Positions 41,784 to 48,976 of a stretch of DNA of 64,000 nucleotides are shown one piece after another (position 1 is the first letter of the stretch; each line of letters opens with the position of its first letter). This DNA comes from a virus: positions 62,001 to 126,000 of the IMG/VR virus record IMGVR_UViG_3300025138_000014; one strand, 5' to 3'. Under the pieces are notes generated by a model. That model saw only the letters and a program-made list of their open reading frames with translations, did not search any database and was not told where the DNA came from. Both the position numbers and the translations under genes were made by a program.

Positions 41784-42574
41784 AATTTATTGCTGCAATG
41801 GACCATAGTGGTGGATCAACAGGCGGAGTACTTGATCGGTATGAACAAACATATACCGAAGAAACTAAAATGGATTTGATCCATGATATGCGAACACGAA
41901 TGATTAATGCTCCAAGTTTTAACGGAGATAATATTTGGGGAACAATTCTTTATAAAGACACAGTCCTACGTGGAGTGTCTGCTACTCTTTTGGAAAAAGA
42001 GATTGTATCATTCCTAAAAGTTGATAGTGGAGTTATCTTTAGTGGTATGCTCAAACCATTTAATCTTGGCGAAATGATTAATATTGCAAAAGAACATCGT
42101 TGTGTCGGTACAAAGATGCGAAGCATTGTTTATTCCAAAGACGTACTAGAACCAATTGTAAAAGAACAATTTGAACTAGGTCAACAGATTTTTGAAAACG
42201 GACTTATTCCTATTATTGAACCAGAAGTTCCTATAGATCATATGAATAAATCAGAACTTGAGACCATGCTAGACGCTTCATTGAAAGCACATCTTGCTAG
42301 ATTTAAAGGTCAATGTATTCTAAAATTAACTTTACCTGAAATCAATGGTCTTTATAGTGATTACTCTAATCACCCTAAAGTTGTAAAAGTTGTTGCACTT
42401 AGCGGTGGTTATAGTACAGAAGTTGCTTGTAAAAGACTATCAGAACAAAGTGCTATGGGAGCAAGTTTTAGTCGAGCACTTTCCGAAAATCTATATGCTA
42501 GTCAACGTGATGTAGATTTTAATTCATCTCTTGCTTGGAATATTAAAAGAATCAGTGAGGCTTGTTCAGTTTAA
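41780..42574 (+). CDS. Class I fructose-bisphosphate aldolase
   Basis: This 264-residue protein matches bacterial class I aldolases of the short (Staphylococcus FdaB-like) type along its length: F-I-A-A-M-D-H-S-G-G-S-T, H-D-M-R-T-R near 35, G-T-K-M-R-S near 110, I-I-E-P-E-V near 145, the Schiff-base Lys in C-I-L-K-L-T near 182, A-L-S-G-G-Y-S near 206 and G-A-S-F-S-R-A-L near 227. It cleaves fructose-1,6-bisphosphate without metal. It is ~30 residues shorter than typical enzymes. ATG 41780 aligns with the family start. Confidence 0.92.
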   Translation: MKFIAAMDHSGGSTGGVLDRYEQTYTEETKMDLIHDMRTRMINAPSFNGDNIWGTILYKDTVLRGVSATLLEKEIVSFLKVDSGVIFSGMLKPFNLGEMINIAKEHRCVGTKMRSIVYSKDVLEPIVKEQFELGQQIFENGLIPIIEPEVPIDHMNKSELETMLDASLKAHLARFKGQCILKLTLPEINGLYSDYSNHPKVVKVVALSGGYSTEVACKRLSEQSAMGASFSRALSENLYASQRDVDFNSSLAWNIKRISEACSV

Positions 42575-42906
42575 TGAAATATGTAATTGATATTGACGGT
42601 ACTATTTGTAATGAAGTATTTAATAATAACGGCACAAAGAATTATGCTCTACATGAGCCTGCAATGGATCGCATTGCAAAGGTAAACAAACTATATGATG
42701 CAGGGCATACTATTAAATATATGACAGCCCGAGGCGCAGTTAGTAAAGTTGATTATTATGATCTAACCAAGAAACAACTGGATAGTTGGGGTGCTAAATA
42801 CCATGAGTTGAGTGTCGGAGAAAAAGAACATTACGATGTTTGGATTGATGACAAAGCATATTGGAGTGAAAACTTTTTTAGAAAATCTGGAGAAAGCTAT
42901 GAGTAA
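42574..42906 (+). CDS. HAD-superfamily phosphatase
   Basis: This 110-residue HAD protein starts in the aldolase stop codon (TAATG). Motifs are D-I-D-G-T-I-C at residue 5, M-T-A-R-G near 46 and W-I-D-D-K near 87. The lack of a cap domain resembles phosphatases of capsule or lipopolysaccharide sugar pathways and phage polynucleotide 3'-phosphatase domains. Substrate unknown. Confidence 0.82.
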   Translation: MKYVIDIDGTICNEVFNNNGTKNYALHEPAMDRIAKVNKLYDAGHTIKYMTARGAVSKVDYYDLTKKQLDSWGAKYHELSVGEKEHYDVWIDDKAYWSENFFRKSGESYE

Positions 42907-43213
42907 ATGGATATATGAATGTTGGAATGCAGTAATGGATTATGAAAAGAATCCCTTGAGTAATATTCCAGATGTTCAGACACGACATATGATTATGCAA
43001 GTTTTAGCTTGGATGTGGTGCATTGCATTTGGATTTATTGTAAGTAATCTATGGGCTGGTGTAATTAGTATGATGGCTCACATTGTATTAATAGGAGCAA
43101 TAGCAATTACTGTAGCAACATTTGAAACAGCAAAATCTAATCCACAATTATTTACAAGAAGAAAACGTGTAGATGGTTATAACGGTAGACAAAATAACGG
43201 AGAGCACAACTAG
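42899..43213 (+). CDS. Two-span membrane protein
   Basis: ATG 42899 follows GGAGAAAG and overlaps the HAD gene by 8 bases. The 104-residue product has two transmembrane segments (about residues 34-53 and 58-78) and a basic C-terminus (T-R-R-K-R). Not recognised. Coupling to the aldolase/HAD genes and to the Na/Pi gene suggests one functional cassette. Confidence 0.7.
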   Translation: MSKWIYECWNAVMDYEKNPLSNIPDVQTRHMIMQVLAWMWCIAFGFIVSNLWAGVISMMAHIVLIGAIAITVATFETAKSNPQLFTRRKRVDGYNGRQNNGEHN

Positions 43214-43447
43214 ATGGATAGAGTACGGGTTAATTCTAATACTCAGGCATCAAGTTTAATAGAGCCAAAAAGAACTATGGTTGACCCGCCTAACGGATGG
43301 AGATACGGGTTCCCTAAAATGCTTCCTCTAATTCCAAAAGAAGGTAAAGATTTTAAGTTAACAAGGTGGTTAGTATCAGAAGGATATCCACAACATGAGA
43401 TAACAGACTTAGGTGCTGCATTTCATGTAAGGGTATGGGAAGTATAA
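43214..43447 (+). CDS. Conserved small phage protein of unknown function
   Basis: This 77-residue protein starts at the base after the previous stop. The pattern P-P-N-G-W-R-Y-G-F-P-K and W-L-V-S-E-G-Y-P occurs in small proteins of many phages. No motif of known function is present. Confidence 0.7.
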   Translation: MDRVRVNSNTQASSLIEPKRTMVDPPNGWRYGFPKMLPLIPKEGKDFKLTRWLVSEGYPQHEITDLGAAFHVRVWEV

Positions 43448-43449
43448 GG

Positions 43450-43926
43450 ATGAATAGAGAAAAGCAATTATGGAAAAAGGTAAAGAAAATGGATCTAGGA
43501 AACCCGATAATCACGACACTAGTTGGACTGGTTATTTTTTATATTGGACTTAAAACATTCTCGGGTGGTATGAAGTCCATGGGTAATATGGAACATCTAA
43601 ATTGGTTCTTAGGTAGTCCAATATATATGTTCTTCGGTGGTATTATTATGACTTTGTTATGGCAATCCTCTTCTTTGTCTACAACGGCTATTATTGCTTT
43701 AGTTGCTTCAGGAGCACTCCCGCTTCCAGCTGCAATTGCATGTGTGCTAGGTGCAAATCTCGGAACTACTGGAACCATATGGTTAGCTGGTTTCTTTGTA
43801 TCTGATGGAATGCCAAAGGGAGATACATTAAGAATTGCTATGGCTCATACTGGAATGAACTTACTTATGGCTCTTGCTTTACTACCATTTGTTGGAAGAA
43901 TAGGTCAATTTTTAATGAAGTTTTAG
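43450..43926 (+). CDS. Half-length Na/phosphate cotransporter (NptA/PF02690-like)
   Basis: This 158-residue membrane protein has about four hydrophobic segments and the Na/Pi-cotransporter signature W-Q-S-S-S-L-S-T-T-A (71-80), followed by G-A-L-P-L-P-A-A-I-A-C-V-L-G-A-N-L-G-T-T (88-107). Full NptA/SLC34 proteins contain two inverted copies of this unit; only one is here, so a homodimer would be needed for transport. ATG 43489 (M-D-L-G-N-P) is an alternative start. A role in phosphate uptake is plausible in phosphate-poor sea water. Confidence 0.85.
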   Translation: MNREKQLWKKVKKMDLGNPIITTLVGLVIFYIGLKTFSGGMKSMGNMEHLNWFLGSPIYMFFGGIIMTLLWQSSSLSTTAIIALVASGALPLPAAIACVLGANLGTTGTIWLAGFFVSDGMPKGDTLRIAMAHTGMNLLMALALLPFVGRIGQFLMKF

Positions 43927-43948
43927 CAATAATAATTCATTTTAGGGG

Positions 43949-43977
43949 TTTACAAGCTTTGAGGGTTGAGTTATAAA
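43949..43977 (+). promoter_or_regulatory. Early sigma-70-like promoter
   Basis: TTTACA (43949-43954), 17 bases and TATAAA (43972-43977), preceded by GGGG; 35 bases before the ATG at 44013. Confidence 0.75.
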
Positions 43978-44012
43978 AGTATAACGAAACAAACTAGAAA
44001 GAGAGCCTCCAA

Positions 44013-44384
44013 ATGACTAAGTTTAACAAATCAGATTTTGAATATTACGGTGGATACTTACATTACACAGGCACTTATGATAATGCAGAAGTTTGGCCTG
44101 CAATCACTAAAGGCGGTACCAAAGTTCACCCATCAAGAGTCGGTAAGCAGAAGCCACTTTTCATTGCTCGGTTTAAGCACAGCGGACCATTTACTAAAGC
44201 CAAGTTCCTTGCACAGCTTATCAAAAACTTCACAGTTGAAGAGTATGTAGAAGCAAGAAACCAAGATGGACTAGATAGTTCTCCACTTCAAATTCTTCGG
44301 AATAAAAATGAAGATTGGTACTACAAAGTATTGTTTGCCTGGAAGAAGAAAACTGCACCAGGAAGATACTTGCATCTGGACTAA
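44013..44384 (+). CDS. Early protein of unknown function
   Basis: This 123-residue basic protein is a single-gene early unit between a promoter and a UUCG-loop terminator. It is rich in Lys and aromatics (F-I-A-R-F-K-H-S-G-P-F-T-K-A-K-F-L-A; W-Y-Y-K-V-L-F-A-W-K-K-K). The composition suggests nucleic-acid binding. Not recognised. Confidence 0.75.
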   Translation: MTKFNKSDFEYYGGYLHYTGTYDNAEVWPAITKGGTKVHPSRVGKQKPLFIARFKHSGPFTKAKFLAQLIKNFTVEEYVEARNQDGLDSSPLQILRNKNEDWYYKVLFAWKKKTAPGRYLHLD

Positions 44385-44399
44385 ATAAATCCTCCCTAT

Positions 44400-44427
44400 A
44401 AAGGAGTCCTTCGGGGCTCCTTTTTTT
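44400..44427 (+). terminator. Intrinsic terminator with UUCG loop
   Basis: AAAGGAGTCC, TTCG (44410-44413) and GGGCTCCTTT with one T-G pair, followed by seven Ts. A late promoter starts two bases after it. Confidence 0.92.
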
Positions 44428-44428
44428 G

Positions 44429-44436
44429 TATAAATA
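44429..44436 (+). promoter_or_regulatory. T4-type late promoter box
   Basis: An exact TATAAATA immediately after a terminator and 21 bases before the ATG at 44457. It likely starts a late virion-gene transcript. Confidence 0.74.
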
Positions 44437-44456
44437 TTATAGATAGGGAGAATTAA

Positions 44457-45338
44457 ATGGCCGAACTAACAGAGACCCAAGAAGGTACACGACAAGCACA
44501 AAAAGGTTTTATCTATGAAAGAAATGTCTTTGATGCTTTGAAGAAACCAGTCTTTAATATTATCCCTGATGGGTTTAGTCCAGCTGGTGCATCATCTAAT
44601 CAACCAGACTTGAAAATACAAAAGATGATGAAAACTAACCCACCAAGAGTAGCAAAAAGTGGAGTTGAATTAAAGATTTCTGCTGCGGCTGCTGGGTCTC
44701 TTAAAATAGAATATAATCCAGATGCAAGACAGGGTAGCAGATGGGCTGTAGGTAAAGAAGGTGAATTGAGTAAAGAAAAGAAATTCATTCAATCAGTGGC
44801 TGCAAGAGAGAAAATTGCACAAAAATTAAATGCAAAACCAGAGGACGGCGGTTGGAGAACCAATAAGACACCATTTGCTTATATGGCACGTAAGGACAAA
44901 AGATCCGTTCCTCCGATGGAAAGATACGAGCAAGATATGAAAATGTATAAAAGCATTACAGGTTCTATGGATGCACGATACATTGAAAGATATTACAATT
45001 TAAAAGACACTTACTATATAAATATTGGTACAAGGGGTTTCTATTTACTTGGAACAAAAAACCCTCTAAACATAAATCGAGCAAGGAGCGCCAAAGGATC
45101 TTATGAACCTATTATACCATTTTCTAGTGTTGCTCAAACATCTTGGAGGGCAAGAGTACAGAAGAAAACAGAGGCAGGTGGATATCAGTTCACGTTAGAA
45201 TTTGTGTTTACTATACCTGCATATAATCGGTCTCCTTTAAATATCGGACCGATTAGATCAGATGGCAAGACAGTTGATATTTACAACATAAGGGCGCAAG
45301 CGGATAATCTACAGAGTATATTCGGAATGGGTCGTTAG
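44457..45338 (+). CDS. Late protein with a PD-(D/E)XK-nuclease-like segment
   Basis: This 293-residue protein follows a late promoter. Residues ~48-80 read N-Q-P-D-L-K-I-Q-K...S-G-V-E-L-K-I-S, which fits the P-D...E-x-K core of restriction-endonuclease-like folds, with Glu13-21 of G-F-I-Y-E-R-N as a possible helix-1 acid. The rest is basic and strand-rich. It could be a virion-associated or maturation nuclease. Not otherwise recognised. Confidence 0.6.
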   Translation: MAELTETQEGTRQAQKGFIYERNVFDALKKPVFNIIPDGFSPAGASSNQPDLKIQKMMKTNPPRVAKSGVELKISAAAAGSLKIEYNPDARQGSRWAVGKEGELSKEKKFIQSVAAREKIAQKLNAKPEDGGWRTNKTPFAYMARKDKRSVPPMERYEQDMKMYKSITGSMDARYIERYYNLKDTYYINIGTRGFYLLGTKNPLNINRARSAKGSYEPIIPFSSVAQTSWRARVQKKTEAGGYQFTLEFVFTIPAYNRSPLNIGPIRSDGKTVDIYNIRAQADNLQSIFGMGR

Positions 45339-45376
45339 CGATATTTGTTATTAATGTAAAATAATGGAGAATAACA

Positions 45377-45865
45377 ATGATCGACCCACTCACAGCAATA
45401 GCTGCTGCATCGGCCGCATATAAAGGACTTACTAAAATAGTCCAAGCAGGGCAAGAACTTGAAAATTGTACAGACCAATTAGGAAAATGGTTTGGTGCAC
45501 TTAATGATATTAATAGAGCAGAAGAACAAAGAAAAAGACCACCATTACACGCTAAGTTAATGGGTTCTGGTTCCATTGAGGAAGAAGCCTTTGCTATAAT
45601 ATCACATAAGAAAAAGATGAAAGAACAAGAAAAAGAAATTATGTTTATGTTGAATATGAGATTTGGTCCTAATACATGGGACGAAATGATGGAGTTAAGA
45701 CGAGCAATTAAGAAAGAACGTGAAGATACCATATACGCCGCCGAAGAGTTTAAGCATGCAGTTTTAAATGGTGCAATTATGCTTGCATTATCATTTGGTA
45801 TAATATTTGCGGTATTTGGTGGAGTTTATTTAATCGGAACGGTACAAAACCCACCTTGGTGGTAA
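45377..45865 (+). CDS. Virion-type protein with one C-terminal transmembrane helix
   Basis: This 162-residue protein starts with a small-residue-rich helix (L-T-A-I-A-A-A-S-A-A-Y-K-G-L), continues with charged helices and ends with a hydrophobic segment at about residues 130-155 (A-I-M-L-A-L-S-F-G-I-I-F-A-V-F-G-G-V-Y-L). Proteins of this layout occur in marine T4-like phages next to head-associated genes. Function unknown. Confidence 0.7.
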   Translation: MIDPLTAIAAASAAYKGLTKIVQAGQELENCTDQLGKWFGALNDINRAEEQRKRPPLHAKLMGSGSIEEEAFAIISHKKKMKEQEKEIMFMLNMRFGPNTWDEMMELRRAIKKEREDTIYAAEEFKHAVLNGAIMLALSFGIIFAVFGGVYLIGTVQNPPWW

Positions 45866-45873
45866 ATTAACTG

Positions 45874-45902
45874 TTTACAAGCTATTCATTATATGATATT
45901 AT
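45874..45902 (+). promoter_or_regulatory. Early sigma-70-like promoter before the CTS-type gene cluster
   Basis: TTTACA (45874-45879), 17 bases and TATTAT (45897-45902), 31 bases before the ATG at 45934. The -10 is weaker than in the other early promoters. Confidence 0.6.
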
Positions 45903-45933
45903 AAAGTTATATGATAAATAGGAGAAATAATTA

Positions 45934-47157
45934 ATGTTAACCTTTAGTCAACTCAAAGAACAAAAAAACATGCACATGACTCATATAGAGGATAAAGTCC
46001 TTTATGGTGGTGTGAAAGGAACAAGACAGGCTATACTTGCACTTCGAGAGTTGCGAGATATGCTAAAAGGAGAACATGATGGAACAGTTAGTGTTAAATG
46101 GGATGGTGCTCCTGCTATTTTTGCTGGCATTGATCCGTCTGACGGTAAGTTTTTTGTTGCTAAAAAATCAATATTCAATAAAAATCCTAAAGTCTACAAG
46201 TCGGCATCTGATGTCAATTCTGATACTACAGGTGATCTTGCTCAAAAGCTGGTGCTTGCTCTAAAGTATCTACCAGAGTTAGGTATCACAGGTGTTATTC
46301 AAGGCGACTATTTATTTGAACAATCAGACTTAAAGAAAGAAAAAATCAAAGGAGATGACTATGTCACTTTCCACCCTAATACAATTCTATACGCAATCCC
46401 AGCCAACTCTCAAGAAGCAAAAGAAGTACAATCTGCTAAACTGGGTATTGTCTGGCATACAACATATAATGGCGCAAGTTTTCAAGAGATGAGAGCATCG
46501 TACGGCGTGAATGTATCTAAATTTAAAAAGTCCAAAAACGTGTGGTCACAAGATGCTATGTTAACTGATATGACCAACTATACTATGTCAAAATCAGAAA
46601 CGGAGACTGTAAATGATCATCTACAAAAAGCTGGTAAACTTTTTAACCAGATTAATTCAACTACCCTTAAAACTCTTGAAGCTAATCAAGAGTTGGCTAA
46701 ACTCATTGAAATGTTCAATAATACTTATGTTCGGAAGGGTGAAATCGTTAGTAGTCCGGCTGCTCATGCTACCAAGCTTGTTACTTGGATATCTGAAAGG
46801 TATGCTAAGGAAATAACTAAGTTAAAGACCGAGAAGGGAAAAGCAGGTAAACAAGCCAAACTAGATAGTATTCTGAGTTTCTTTTCTGGGTCTAATAAAG
46901 TATCATTAATTAAGATGTTTGAATTACAGCAAACCATTGTTTTGGCTAAACTAAACCTTATAAATATACTTAATAAGCTATCAAAGACAAAAACTTTTGT
47001 TAAGACCAAAAACGGATATAAGACGACTGGTCCAGAAGGTTACGTTGCTATAGATAGACTTGGTGGTGGTGCTGTTAAAATAGTTGATAGGATGGAATTT
47101 TCCTACAATAACTTCTCAGCTGATATATTAAAGGGATGGGATAAACCAGGAAGGTAA
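45934..47157 (+). CDS. Ligase-fold (KxDG) protein with capsid-targeting-like N-terminus (DUF6267-like)
   Basis: This 407-residue protein starts M-L-T-F-S-Q-L-K-E-Q, where L-K-E at 7-9 fits a gp21 cleavage site. It then has V-S-V-K-W-D-G-A-P-A-I-F near residues 50-61, matching motif I (K-x-D-G) of the DNA/RNA ligase and capping-enzyme nucleotidyltransferases. V-I-Q-G-D-Y-L-F-E near 124 may be motif III and K-I-V-D-R near the end is basic. Homologues in marine T4-like phages carry a DUF label. It may be a polynucleotide ligase delivered in the head, or an inactive relative. Confidence 0.75.
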   Translation: MLTFSQLKEQKNMHMTHIEDKVLYGGVKGTRQAILALRELRDMLKGEHDGTVSVKWDGAPAIFAGIDPSDGKFFVAKKSIFNKNPKVYKSASDVNSDTTGDLAQKLVLALKYLPELGITGVIQGDYLFEQSDLKKEKIKGDDYVTFHPNTILYAIPANSQEAKEVQSAKLGIVWHTTYNGASFQEMRASYGVNVSKFKKSKNVWSQDAMLTDMTNYTMSKSETETVNDHLQKAGKLFNQINSTTLKTLEANQELAKLIEMFNNTYVRKGEIVSSPAAHATKLVTWISERYAKEITKLKTEKGKAGKQAKLDSILSFFSGSNKVSLIKMFELQQTIVLAKLNLINILNKLSKTKTFVKTKNGYKTTGPEGYVAIDRLGGGAVKIVDRMEFSYNNFSADILKGWDKPGR

Positions 47158-47160
47158 AAG

Positions 47161-47598
47161 ATGACTAAGTCATTAGAAGAAATACGTGAGAACCGTATTG
47201 TAGAAGAAAAGTGTGAAGATTGCGGTTGCGACATGGACAATCCAAAAGACGATTGTGATTGTAGTAACCATACGAATGTGGATGAAGCACTAACTATTTC
47301 ACAGCGCCGTAATAAGTCAATCAGCATGAAAAGAAATAAAGCAAAAGTTGCTATTGGTAGAAAACGTGCCGCGAAAAAGATGGCTAGTAGTGCAGTTATT
47401 GGCAAGCGTGCTCAAAGACAAGCACGTAATCAGATGGCTAAAAAGTTCACTAAAGATGTACCAAAAAGTGATTTAAGTCCAGCGAGAAAAGCTGCAATTG
47501 AGAAACGCTTAGATAAGATGAAAGGGCGTATTAATAGAATAGCCAAGAAATTGGTTAAAGACGTCCGTAGAAAAGAAATTGAAAGAAAGCGCGGCTAG
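47161..47598 (+). CDS. Very basic internal-head-type protein with a Cys cluster
   Basis: This 145-residue protein is extremely Lys/Arg-rich from residue 45 on (R-R-N-K-S-I-S-M-K-R-N-K-A-K), as expected for a DNA-condensing internal head protein. The N-terminus M-T-K-S-L-E-E-I-R-E-N contains I-R-E at 8-10, and N-V-D-E-A-L near 40 is a second possible cleavage point. Between them lies C-E-D-C-G-C with D-C-D-C, a probable metal site that would be removed by the second cleavage. Function is inferred from composition and context. Confidence 0.72.
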   Translation: MTKSLEEIRENRIVEEKCEDCGCDMDNPKDDCDCSNHTNVDEALTISQRRNKSISMKRNKAKVAIGRKRAAKKMASSAVIGKRAQRQARNQMAKKFTKDVPKSDLSPARKAAIEKRLDKMKGRINRIAKKLVKDVRRKEIERKRG

Positions 47599-47601
47599 AT
47601 T

Positions 47602-48546
47602 ATGAAGTATAGTTTTTCCGACTATTTAATTGAAGCGGAAGGTGCGGTATATTTTACTTTTGGTAGAATGAACCCACCAACCGAAGGTCATGGTAAGTTA
47701 CTTGATAAATTATCAAGTTCTGCCAGAAATGCTCCTTATATGGTATTCCTATCTCAAACAAATGATAAGAATAAAAACCCACTACAGTATAAAGATAAAA
47801 TAAAATTTGTTAGAAAAATGTTTCCAAAACATGCACGACAAATTATACTTGATACCAAAATTAAAACTCCAATGCATGCCTTAGACCACTTATATAACAA
47901 AGGTTATAAAAAAGTTGTTATGATTGCAGGTAGTGATAGAGTAGTAGAATGGGATCTTCGACTTAATAAATACAACGGAAAAAAGAGACACGAAGGTTTC
48001 TATAATTTTGAAGGTGGTATTAAAGTTGTATCAGCTGGAATTAGAGACCCAGACTCAAAAGATGTAGAAGGTTATTCTGGTACTAAGCAAAGAGAATCAG
48101 CTAAGGCCAATGACTTTCAAACATTCTCACTAGCACTTCCAAGAACAATGTCTGATAAAGATGCTAAAACTCTTTTCAATACTGTTCGGACTGGCATGGG
48201 TCTCAAAGAAGAAAAAGCATTTAAAAACCACGTTGAATTTAACCCTGTTTCAGAAACTCGTGAGGCATATGTCTCTGGAGATTATCTGAAAGAAGGCGAT
48301 AAAGTGATCGTTAAAGATAGTGAAGAAATTTGCAAAGTTACTATGTTAGGTGCAAATTATGTTATAGTAGAATCCAGTTCAGGTAAAAGATCACGTAAGT
48401 GGCTTGATGCAGTTGAATTGTTAAAAGAAAAGAAAAAAGATCAACCTGAAGAAGGAACACCTGCAGCTACAGAAAAAATGAAAAAAGCTGTAGCTGGTCA
48501 GAAATCGTTTAAAGCATATATCGGAGCAACAAATGAAAAAGTTTAA
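47602..48546 (+). CDS. Nucleotidyltransferase (HxGH-type) with capsid-targeting-like N-terminus
   Basis: This 314-residue protein begins M-K-Y-S-F-S-D-Y-L-I-E-A-E-G; cleavage after L-I-E (9-11) would free A-E-G-A-V-Y-F. The catalytic domain follows at once: F-G-R-M-N-P-P-T-E-G-H (about 20-30, T-x-G-H motif) as in NMN/nicotinate- and cytidylyl-transferases, and later V-E-G-Y-S-G-T-K-Q-R-E-S, the I-S-S-T-x-x-R equivalent. The C-terminal ~100 residues form a small strand domain plus a Lys-rich tail. Substrate is unknown (NAD or CDP chemistry are both possible). Confidence 0.82.
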   Translation: MKYSFSDYLIEAEGAVYFTFGRMNPPTEGHGKLLDKLSSSARNAPYMVFLSQTNDKNKNPLQYKDKIKFVRKMFPKHARQIILDTKIKTPMHALDHLYNKGYKKVVMIAGSDRVVEWDLRLNKYNGKKRHEGFYNFEGGIKVVSAGIRDPDSKDVEGYSGTKQRESAKANDFQTFSLALPRTMSDKDAKTLFNTVRTGMGLKEEKAFKNHVEFNPVSETREAYVSGDYLKEGDKVIVKDSEEICKVTMLGANYVIVESSSGKRSRKWLDAVELLKEKKKDQPEEGTPAATEKMKKAVAGQKSFKAYIGATNEKV

Positions 48547-48697
48547 AAAATTTATGGATGAGGGTGAAAAAGGTGGACTATGGGATAACATTCATAAGAA
48601 ACGTGCACGTATTAAAAAAGGTTCAGGCGAAAAGATGCGTAAACCTGGATCAAAAGGCGCCCCAACTAATGCAGATTTAAAAGCTGCACAGAACTAG
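48533..48697 (+). CDS. Small basic conserved phage protein
   Basis: This 54-residue protein overlaps the previous gene by 14 bases. It begins M-K-K-F-K-K-F-M-D-E-G, a CTS-like start, and continues G-L-W-D-N-I-H-K-K-R-A-R-I-K and S-G-E-K-M-R-K-P-G-S-K-G-A-P-T, a motif common to small basic proteins of many phages. Probably DNA-binding and virion-associated (inference). Confidence 0.7.
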   Translation: MKKFKKFMDEGEKGGLWDNIHKKRARIKKGSGEKMRKPGSKGAPTNADLKAAQN

Positions 48698-48699
48698 AT

Positions 48700-48972
48700 A
48701 TGAAAACCTTTAAATCTATTAGAGAAAAAGATAAGCATTATCGTTCCACTAAGTCTGGAGCAGGTATGACACAAAAAGGTGTTGATGCTGTAAATAGAAA
48801 GACTGGTGGAAACTTACAAACTGCAGTTACTGGTAATCCTAAACCAGGATCTAAAGATGCGGGTAGAAGAAAATCATTCTGTGCTAGAATGGGTGGAATG
48901 AAAGGTCCTATGAAGGATGATAAAGGCCGCCCTACAAGAAAAGCTATGTCACTAAAAAGATGGAAATGTTAA
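48700..48972 (+). CDS. Small basic protein, DUF6321-like, with CTS-like N-terminus
   Basis: This 90-residue protein starts M-K-T-F-K-S-I-R-E, identical at eight of nine positions to the start of the gp68-position gene at 9447. The body R-K-S-F-C-A-R-M-G-G-M-K-G-P and R-P-T-R-K-A-M-S-L-K-R-W-K-C is a pattern widely shared by marine phages and carries a DUF label. The two Cys may bind metal. Packaged with the genome is the simplest reading (inference). Confidence 0.75.
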   Translation: MKTFKSIREKDKHYRSTKSGAGMTQKGVDAVNRKTGGNLQTAVTGNPKPGSKDAGRRKSFCARMGGMKGPMKDDKGRPTRKAMSLKRWKC

Positions 48973-48976
48973 GACA

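Noticed and set aside
46959-46966. TATAAATA inside the gene at 45934 as a late promoter for the CTS-type genes
   Set aside because: It is an exact match and could be real, but it is 195 bases from the next start, and other exact matches inside genes (23781, 45017, 59188, 63247) show that the 8-mer occurs by chance in this AT-rich DNA.
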